DNA from: Ettlia oleoabundans
Lineage: Eukaryota > Chlorophyta > Chlorophyceae > Chlamydomonadales
Direction of reading: 5' to 3'
Length of the DNA stretch: 41,503 nucleotides
NCBI GenBank assembly: GCA_019693395.1
Contig: JAAMXP010000258.1
Span: 1 to 41,503, forward strand
Position 1 is the first letter of the stretch, and every line of letters starts with the position of its first letter. Shown here one piece after another: positions 34,094-41,503 of this stretch. The notes beneath the pieces are model-generated. The model made no database searches. It was not told where the DNA came from and saw only the letters and a program-made list of their open reading frames with translations. The translations under genes and the position numbers were made by a program.

Positions 34094-37000
34094 ATGGCGG
34101 CAGCAAACGGAGCAGCGGGCCCTGAGGCCGTGACGGCGAAACTGTTGGATTTCTCGCAGCCCCTAGACGTCGCGCTGCTGGACAGCACCGTCAATGCCTT
34201 CTACGGCGCCGGCTCCAACCAAGAGGTGCGAGGCTCGCTGCGGCCGCTGGCCCCTCCAGCAGCACTACAGAAGCTATTAGCCAGCTCTGGAGCCCCAGGG
34301 AGCTTTCGAGCAGCACGCGGTAGCCCAAGTTAGGCCCTACTGTGCGGCTGCTGTGCGGGCGGGCAGGGCCGTGCCGTTCCATCAGAGGAGGGCGCGTGAC
34401 TGACAAGTGCTGCTGTGCACTGTGTTGTGCTTGCTATTTTGTCTGTGCTGCAGCGCGCCGCTGCAGAGGCGGTGCTTAAGGCGGTGCAGGAGCACCCGGA
34501 TGCATGGACTCGGGTGGATGCAATTCTGGAGCACTCCCAGAACCAGCAGACCAAATTCTTCGGCCTGCAGGTGCAGTGCCTTTGCCGGCTGCAGCACAGC
34601 AGCCTGCCACACTTTATTAGAATCGCCGCACCTTTATAAAGTTTGGAACGGATTTGCGACAGCCATTTATGACCTAGCTGCCAGCGGGATCTGCAGCTGC
34701 GTGCCTCATCTGGCTTTCACAGCGCGGTGGCATGCGGCAACGCGTAATGCCGCTTTGTTGGCTCATTTCGCCGCTTCTCTGCTGGCGTTCAGTTGCAGAC
34801 TCGGCTGCAGACGCAACTGTAGTTTCAACACAGCCCACACCGCCACAGCCGCACGCTGCTGACATGCTGGCTGGGTGCTTGGGTCTCGTTCTTGTGGTGC
34901 AGGTGCTTGAAAGTGTAGTGCGCACTCGGTGGGGCGCTTTGCCAGATGCGCAGCGTGAGGGCATCAAGACATACTGCTCCAACCTTATCATCAAGATCTC
35001 CACCGATGAAAAAGCGTTCCGCAGCGAGCGCACCTTCCTCAACAAGCTGAATTTGGTGAGTGGATCTAGTGGAATTTTTGCGCTGGAGTTGTTATCCAGG
35101 TTGTTTGTTGCGTGGGTGTGGGTGTAGTGGCACAAGGTTTGCAATGCTGACTGAAATAGCTCCCCAACTGCAATGTGCTGGTATGCCCTGTGTTGTTGGT
35201 GAAGACGCTGCCGTAGCCCATGCTTCTTGCTCATCTCTCGGTCCTCCCTCCACTTGCACTTCTTCCGCTCTCCCCGCAAGCAGGTCCTGGTGGACATCCT
35301 GAAGCAGGACTGGCCCCACAAGTGGCCCACCTTCATTCCTGACATTGTGGGTGCTTCTAAGACCAACGAGACGCTGTGCGAGAACTCAATGGCCATCCTG
35401 AGGCTGCTCAGTGAGGAGGTGTTTGACTTCTCAAAGGACAGCCTCACAGCGGTGGGTTGGGAGCGCCGCTGGACAGTGCTCGCTGGCATTGCCGCTGCTG
35501 TAGCTGGGCTTTTGGTGTAGCTTGCTCGCTGCAGCAATTTTTGCCTTGTTGCTGCTGGTGCCGCTGTGCTGAGGCCGGTTGGGTGTGGGCCCATCTCTTC
35601 CTGCCAACAGTGCTGCTTTCCTTGTGGGTCGTTGCTGCCCATGTGGCTGTGCCCCACTGATTTGGCACAAGCCAGAAGCAGGATTAGGCTGCTTATGGCT
35701 GCTGCCTGTGCTGGCATGTGCCCGGGGTATTGTAAGTACGCTCTTCCTCTATGTCATTGTGTTCCCACGAAACTCATCTCATTGTTTGCAGGTCAAGACC
35801 AAGGAGCTCAAGAGCAGCTTCAACGAGCAGTTTGGGGCAGTGCATGAGCTCTGTCTGATGGTGCTCAGCTCCAGCCAGCGGCCCGATCTCATCCGCGCCA
35901 CACTCTCCACGCTGCACGCCTTCCTGTCCTGGGTGCCGCTGGGCTACATCTTTGAGAGCAACGTGATTGAGGTGCGTGATTTAAGGTTGCATCGCTGCTA
36001 TGGGGGTTGCGGTGGGTGATGCTCAAGGCGTGCGTGATGCGTAAGGATGGCTGATGGGCTGCTGCGGGCCCATTTATCAAATGATGGATAGCAGCTGTCG
36101 TGGATCTGCAACTGGCTCAGCCCAGAGTACCGCACCCCTATGTGCTGCAGGTTCTCTTGCGGCTGTTCCCGCAGCCGATGTTTAGAAACATTGCGCTGCA
36201 GTGCTTGGCAGAGGTGAGCACACAGCAGTGGGGGGTGCAGCGGGCCCTATAGCAGGGCAGTAACAACAGTGCACCTGTGGAACTTAGGTTTGTTGTTTTC
36301 TCCTCTTTTCTCAATCCACCTTTGCGCATCTCCGAACTGATCTCCTCATGCGCTGCCCCTGCCTTGCTCTGGACGTGCAGATAGCAGCGCTGCAGGTGGG
36401 ACCTGAGTACAACGCCCACTTTGCCAACCTCTACAAGTTCTTCATCGCGCAGCTGGCAGCACTCATGCCGCCTGGCACAAACATTCCGGAAGCATACAGC
36501 AGGCACGTAGGGTGTGGTACTGCAGAATCTTATTCCAATGGCTGCATCGTTGCTGTGTACATATTCGACTGTGCTGCTATGCGTAAACTGCAGCACATTC
36601 GCACCTAGTGCTCGCCGAGAGTGGAGCAGTTGTGTTGTTGCAAGACTGAAGTATGTCTGTCCCGAACCATTCTGTGCCTGCAGGGGCAGTGATGAGGACC
36701 AGGCATTTGTGCAGAACCTGGCCCTCTTCCTCACAGCCTTCTTCCGCGCGCATCTCAGGTGCAGGTTGTACAGGGCTGCCGGCGGCAACGGAGCAGCGGG
36801 AAGAAGCAGCACCCGCCCATTTCTTTGTCCCAGACAGATTGCTTACCTGCATGTCGAATACCCAGCTTCCCTCTGTGTTGTTTTGCCTGCACCTGACAAC
36901 ACTCGGCCCTCAACGTGACCCCTATCTTTGCATGTACTGATTATGTCTATCCCATTGTTGCTGCCGAGCAGCGTGCTGGAAACGACGGAGGAGCTGCGGG

Positions 37001-40000
37001 CAGCGCTGGTGCAGGGCCTTGACACGCTGGTGGCAATATCCTATGTCGATGATGACGAGGTGGGTGTGCACTGGTGGGTGGGTGGATGGAAGGGCGGATG
37101 GGTTGTTGCATCTGGGTGGCTGAGTGGATGCGGATGGTGTGAGTGCAATGTTTGAGGTGTGGATGGCTTGTCATGAGAAGGTTAAGCCTAGCAGACTAGG
37201 TTGGGATGTACGAGGGACAGGCTGCTTGATTTTGAGGTGAAGCATCAGACGGACTAGTTGTTGCCGGCAGCCGGAGGCACCATGCAACTTTACCGTTGCC
37301 TGCCCCCAGGTCTTCAAGATTTGCCTCGAGTACTGGAACTTCTTCGTGCCAGACGTCTACTCATCCGTCTGCACCATACAGCCCAGCTCCACGGCAGCAG
37401 CTCCAGAGGCGCAGTTTTCTTTCGGCGGCAGTTCACCAGCGGCACCTGCGGGCGCCTTGGCACGCAAGGCGCTGTACCAAAAGACGCTGACCCAGTTGCG
37501 GGCGCTCATGATTGCACGCATGGCCAAACCGGAAGAGGTGGGTGAGGACGTAGCGGCGAGGTTGCTCATCACTCAAATCCCTCTGCTGGCCTGTGCTATG
37601 CTGAGAAGGCTGCTTCCCAAGGCTCGATGGCAAACAAAGGCTGCCCTTCTGCAATCATGTTTGCGTTCATTCAAGTGTCACCATCTTGTTCCTGTCAGGT
37701 GATTGTGGTTGAAGATGAGAATGGCAATGTTGTGCGGGAGACAATGAAGGACACAGGCGTGTTATGCTGCCAGCTGCCCATCAATGTGCTGCACTGACAC
37801 GCGCCTGCTTCATGCTTTGCTTCCGTCGTTGATATGGTGACTTTTTGAGTCTTTGGCAGCGGCAGCGTCAGTGGTTGGCCCTGAAATGAATAAGTTAGAC
37901 ACCTGCCTATATATGGTCTGTCTCCGTTCCCCTTCACTGTAGTGCTTCACCCTTGCTCATGTGTACCGCAGATGTGCTTGCGAGGTACAAGACCATGCAC
38001 GAGACGCTGGTGTACCTCAGCCACCTTGACCATGATGACACGGAGCAGCAGATGCTGGATAAGCTGCGATTGCAGGTGGGTGGGTGAGCATGTGAGGGGT
38101 TGGCTGCAAACAGTGGGCAGTTCAACAAGGTTTGGGTGGAGGCATCATGGGTGGAGTTGTGGAGTGCAGGATGGCATGTGGGTGGATACCCGCTCTTGGC
38201 TTCTTTAGTCGTTGCGTTCTGGCACCCTTTGTATACTTGAGGGTCACACCGACTTGTAAACTTGAGAGTCACATGGAGAGCATTTCCTGAAACCTTGATG
38301 GTACTTTCCGTTGACAGTTCGGCCGCCTATCTTCATGCCTTGCAACCCTTTCGTTTATGCCTGTAGTCGCAACTCAACGGCCGGGAGCTGGGGTGGGCAC
38401 CTCTCAACCGCCTGTGCTGGGCAATTGGCAGCATCAGTGGCAGCATGGTGGAGGAGCAGGAAAACAGGTGAAGCGATGCTCTGCTAGCCCGCTGCCAGGG
38501 CAGTGCATCAACAACTGCGATGGGGCAGCCAGGCTTTATTCTCGGCCAACATCAAACTGGTTTTTAGTGCTGATGCAACAGTAAGCAAGCTGTTGCCGTG
38601 CTTTGCAACTCGTGGCCGTCCAGCTGCTCTTTCCAGCACTACCAACAAACACACACTACCGCGCCAGCTCCCTCACTCGTGCTCACATGCATATTCTCAT
38701 AGTTACACCCGAACATTCACGTCACCTGCCCTGCAGGTTCCTGGTCACCGTCATCCGTGACCTGCTTAACCTGTGTGAGGTGACACGTGGCAAGGACAAC
38801 AAGGCAGTCATCGCATCCAATATTATGTGAGGGTGTCGGTTCGCATATGTCAGGAAGCTGCTGTCAGGGCATGTGATCACACAGGATGATGTCCCTGGCT
38901 GCTGCCGCACGATGGTTTCGATTATAAGCAGGGTTTGTGGAACCAGTCCAACCATATGTCCCATCTGCTCCCCCTGCAGGTATGTGGTGGGGCAGTACCC
39001 TCGCTTCCTGCGCAACCACTGGAAGTTTTTGAAGACGGTAGTCAACAAGCTGTTTGAGTTCATGCACGAAACACACCCGGGAGTGCAGGTGGGGAAGTAC
39101 CGCAGGCTGGTTGTTTGGTCTATGTGCAGTGCCAAATGCCTTTGCTGCTTTGTGTTTGCTTGCTTGTTAAAGTTCCTGTCCCTGCCATTTGTTTCATGGT
39201 TCCCCTGGGTTGGACGCTCGTGTTGTACTTCCTTTTCTTCGGGTCTCGTGATAGGGTCTCGTGTTGCCAGTGCTTTCACCTCTCCCTGGTGATTATGACA
39301 GGCCCGTGACAAATTTATCTGCTTTATTCCCTTGCAGGACATGGCATGTGAGACTTTCCTCAAGATCGTGTCCAAGTGCAAACGCAAGTTTGTCATCATG
39401 CAGGTGGGTCTTACTGCCAGGCTGGCATTTGAAAGCTCGAGGGCGTGGCTGGGTGCTGGCCAACAGCGTGCCTTGCTGCAGCAAACCACGGTCTTTGGGT
39501 CTTGTAGGCCACCCTTATGTGCCTGTTACTATTCCCTCCCTAGTAATTTCTTCCATACAGAAGCAGGGGCTTTAGCTCCTGCTTGTGTTCAGTCTGGAGT
39601 TCATCCACTGTTGGCACCTTATGAACAGTCTTTCTCAACGTGCCTGCCCTCCCCACCCAGCTCTTGCAACCACACTTACCACTGAAACCGCCATATCACA
39701 GTGCTCCAGCTTTTCTCCCCTTATGTCCAGGTGGGTGAGAGCGAGCCCTTCATCAGTGAGCTGCTGACGGGTTTGAGCGGTACCATCCAGGACCTGGAGG
39801 CACACCAGATACACATGTTCTATGAGGCCGTCGGACTCATGATCTCAGCAGATACAGGTGGTTTTTTGCGGGGCTTTTCTTATTTGCTACAAATGCTGCC
39901 TGTTGATCTTGGGTCTTTTTAGAGTGTTCGCTTGATCGTCTGCGGAACGTAACTGCGTCAGTGGAGAGCAGGCCAGGGCTGCTGGATTGATGCAACAACC

Positions 40001-41407
40001 GGGAACTTCAACACAGTTCCTGGACCCATCCTGCTACCAGCTGGTGCTTCTCTTCCCCAACTTGTTGCGGCCGTGGCTTTGTTCAGTTTCCTTTGGTACT
40101 GGTAAAAGCCCCCTTCTGCTACTGCCTCAAGCCTCTGGCTTCGTTGCCTCGCAATCCTCTGCAGATGCAAAGCGGCGAGATGAGTACCTGCAGCGGCTGA
40201 TGGGTCCCCCCAACACCACTTGGCAGCAGATCATTGAGCAGGCAAGTGTTCCCACTGCCTGTGCAGCTGTTTGGCAGGGTAGCAGCTCACAGTTGGCCAG
40301 CCCATAGCAGTTTTATAAACACGAGCTGTCGTCATTCTTTCCGCCCTGCCTTCTTTCCAAGCTCTTCCTTCCGTCTCCTAACTATCTTGTCTGCAATTAT
40401 TCCATGTGCTGCAGGCCAAGCAAAATGTGGAGGTGCTGAAGCAGGCGGAGGTGATCCGCAACGTGCAGAACATCCTTCAGGTGCGCTTCTTGTGAATGTG
40501 ATATTGCCGGTTGGACGACGTTGTTCACTCTGTGCTTTTCTGGGGCTGTGGCCAGCGCACTGCTGATGCAGCATTGGCAGTTGCCGGCTGCCTTGTCCGC
40601 TCCTTGCCACCCGCTCCCTATTAAGGCCTTCCTTTTGACCCATGCTCCCGCCATGCCTGCTTATTACTCGTAAGCATTTTCTCTTGCTCCTCATGTTGTT
40701 GCCGTGCAGACCAACGTTAGTGTGTGCAGCAGCCTGGGCCACCCCTTCATGTCCCAGTTCAACCTCATATTCCTCGACATGCTGGCAGTGTACAAGTGAG
40801 TGCCTGGTAACCCGCTTTGCGCCCCCTTCTGGTTGTGTCGCTGGACATGGAGTAAACCTGGCTTATGTATTTGACTCGAAGAATAAGACACACTGGCAAT
40901 GCCATGCTGGGCGAGGTCGGCTGCTGTAGAGCCATGCTGGTTGCCTACGGCATAGACATGTTCTCTCCCTGCACAACCTTTTCTCAAACTCCTGTACTGC
41001 TCCTGTCGCACTGCTCGTACCGCAGGATGTACAGTGAACTCATCTCCTCCGCCATTGCCACTGGCGGGCCCCATGCTTCAAAAACCACGGCGGTGAAGCT
41101 CATGCGCAGGTGAGTGCCCGCCTGCCTTCTCAGCTTTGCTGCCTGACGCTGCTCGCAGCGCTCCTTGCTCTTCTGACATGGTGCCCCTGCCTGGCCTCAC
41201 ATGCATCCTTGTCCTGCATGACGATAGACTTGCAATTCACCTTGCCGATCACTCTGATGCATCAACCCGTCGAATACGTGCATAGCAGCACTGATAGCCG
41301 CCTTGTCCCTGGTGTATCCACTTGCCTGCAGCGTGAAGAAAGTGACCTTGCGGTTGATAGAGACAATGGTGGACAAGTGCGAGGATGCAGACTTGGTGGC
41401 GTCGCAG
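34094..41407 (+). CDS. XPO1: Exportin-1 (CRM1), 3' end beyond the window
   Basis: This is the main nuclear export receptor, carrying leucine-rich NES cargo with Ran-GTP through the nuclear pore. Twenty-two exons are visible: 34094-34225, 34454-34570, 34903-35055, 35284-35451, 35792-35971, 36151-36213, 36381-36502, 36684-36758, 36972-37059, 37310-37537, 37699-37756, 37972-38075, 38367-38467, 38737-38826, 38980-39088, 39338-39403, 39731-39857, 40165-40241, 40415-40480, 40710-40795, 41026-41109, 41332-41407. They total 2370 nt, 790 residues of roughly 1070. The HEAT-repeat solenoid is clear: [115 protein letters not shown] and [16 protein letters not shown]. The reactive leptomycin-B cysteine is conserved in [10 protein letters not shown] (about residue 543). 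Three introns have GC donors (36503, 37757, 40242). An intron opens at 41408 and the window ends inside it. Confidence 0.95.
38228..38274. repeat. 25-bp direct repeat in an XPO1 intron
   Basis: Two copies of TTGTA(T/A)ACTTGAG(G/A)GTCACA lie 25 bases apart in intron 38076-38366. It is a minor local duplication. Confidence 0.65.
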
Positions 41408-41503
41408 GTGGGGACGAGGGCTGTGAGCAGGCACTGAATTGGGGCCATGCTTTGCACAATATGTGGGTGGTTTGTGCGTGTGGGTGGTGGTGGTGTGTGG
41501 GTG

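Noticed and set aside
34674..35717. 347-codon minus-strand frame
   Set aside because: It spans several XPO1 exons and introns on the opposite strand; a shadow.

Overview
The window reads as one end of a chromosome from a green alga (Chlorophyta). The left edge is an array of CCCTAAA repeats, the C-rich strand of plant-type TTTAGGG telomeres. The rest is GC-rich and dense with short introns that almost always end in TGCAG. Two genes carry the green-algal TGTAA-type poly(A) signal. Protein features match plant/green-lineage families (PRT6-like N-recognin, plant-like exportin-1 and TAF2). The TTTAGGG repeat favours a trebouxiophyte (Coccomyxa/Chlorella-like) over Chlamydomonas, which uses TTTTAGGG; this placement is inference.

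Layout: (1) 1-236, telomere, becoming degenerate inward. (2) 268-1897, two intronless convergent ORFs that overlap at their 3' ends: an unrecognised 265-aa helical protein starting almost against the telomere, and a 317-aa ankyrin-like protein. Both look unlike the intron-rich genes inward. (3) 1923-3064, a subtelomeric non-genic stretch with an AT-rich TATA-like island, an array of nearly twelve 12-bp units carrying TGACGTG (bZIP-type) sites, a perfect 18-bp palindrome, a 14-bp ladder, and about 800 bp I could not assign. (4) 3065-12728 (-), TAF2 of TFIID in 27 exons. (5) 13173-15495 (-), phosphopantothenate-cysteine ligase in 9 exons. (6) 16043-27450 (+), a UBR-box/RING E3 of PRT6 type in 30 exons, about 2003 aa. 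(7) 28332-33549 (-), serine palmitoyltransferase subunit LCB1 in 13 exons. (8) 34094 to the right edge (+), exportin-1/CRM1, 22 exons seen covering about 790 residues; the C-terminus lies outside the window.

The five conserved genes are housekeeping functions (transcription initiation, CoA synthesis, N-degron proteolysis, sphingolipid synthesis, nuclear export) and show no shared pathway. They are arranged as two divergent pairs (PPCS/UBR, LCB1/XPO1) and one convergent pair (UBR/LCB1). All splice models were built by hand from conserved protein blocks plus GT/GC-AG sites. Every model closes with phase continuity and a whole number of codons (TAF2 4425 nt, PPCS 1002 nt, UBR 6012 nt, LCB1 1587 nt).

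The most striking signals are not the genes themselves. They are a long foldback hairpin inside a UBR intron (25639-25794), the high share of GC-AG introns (11 of 96 in my models), and the telomere-abutting foreign-looking ORF pair with its neighbouring bZIP-site array.
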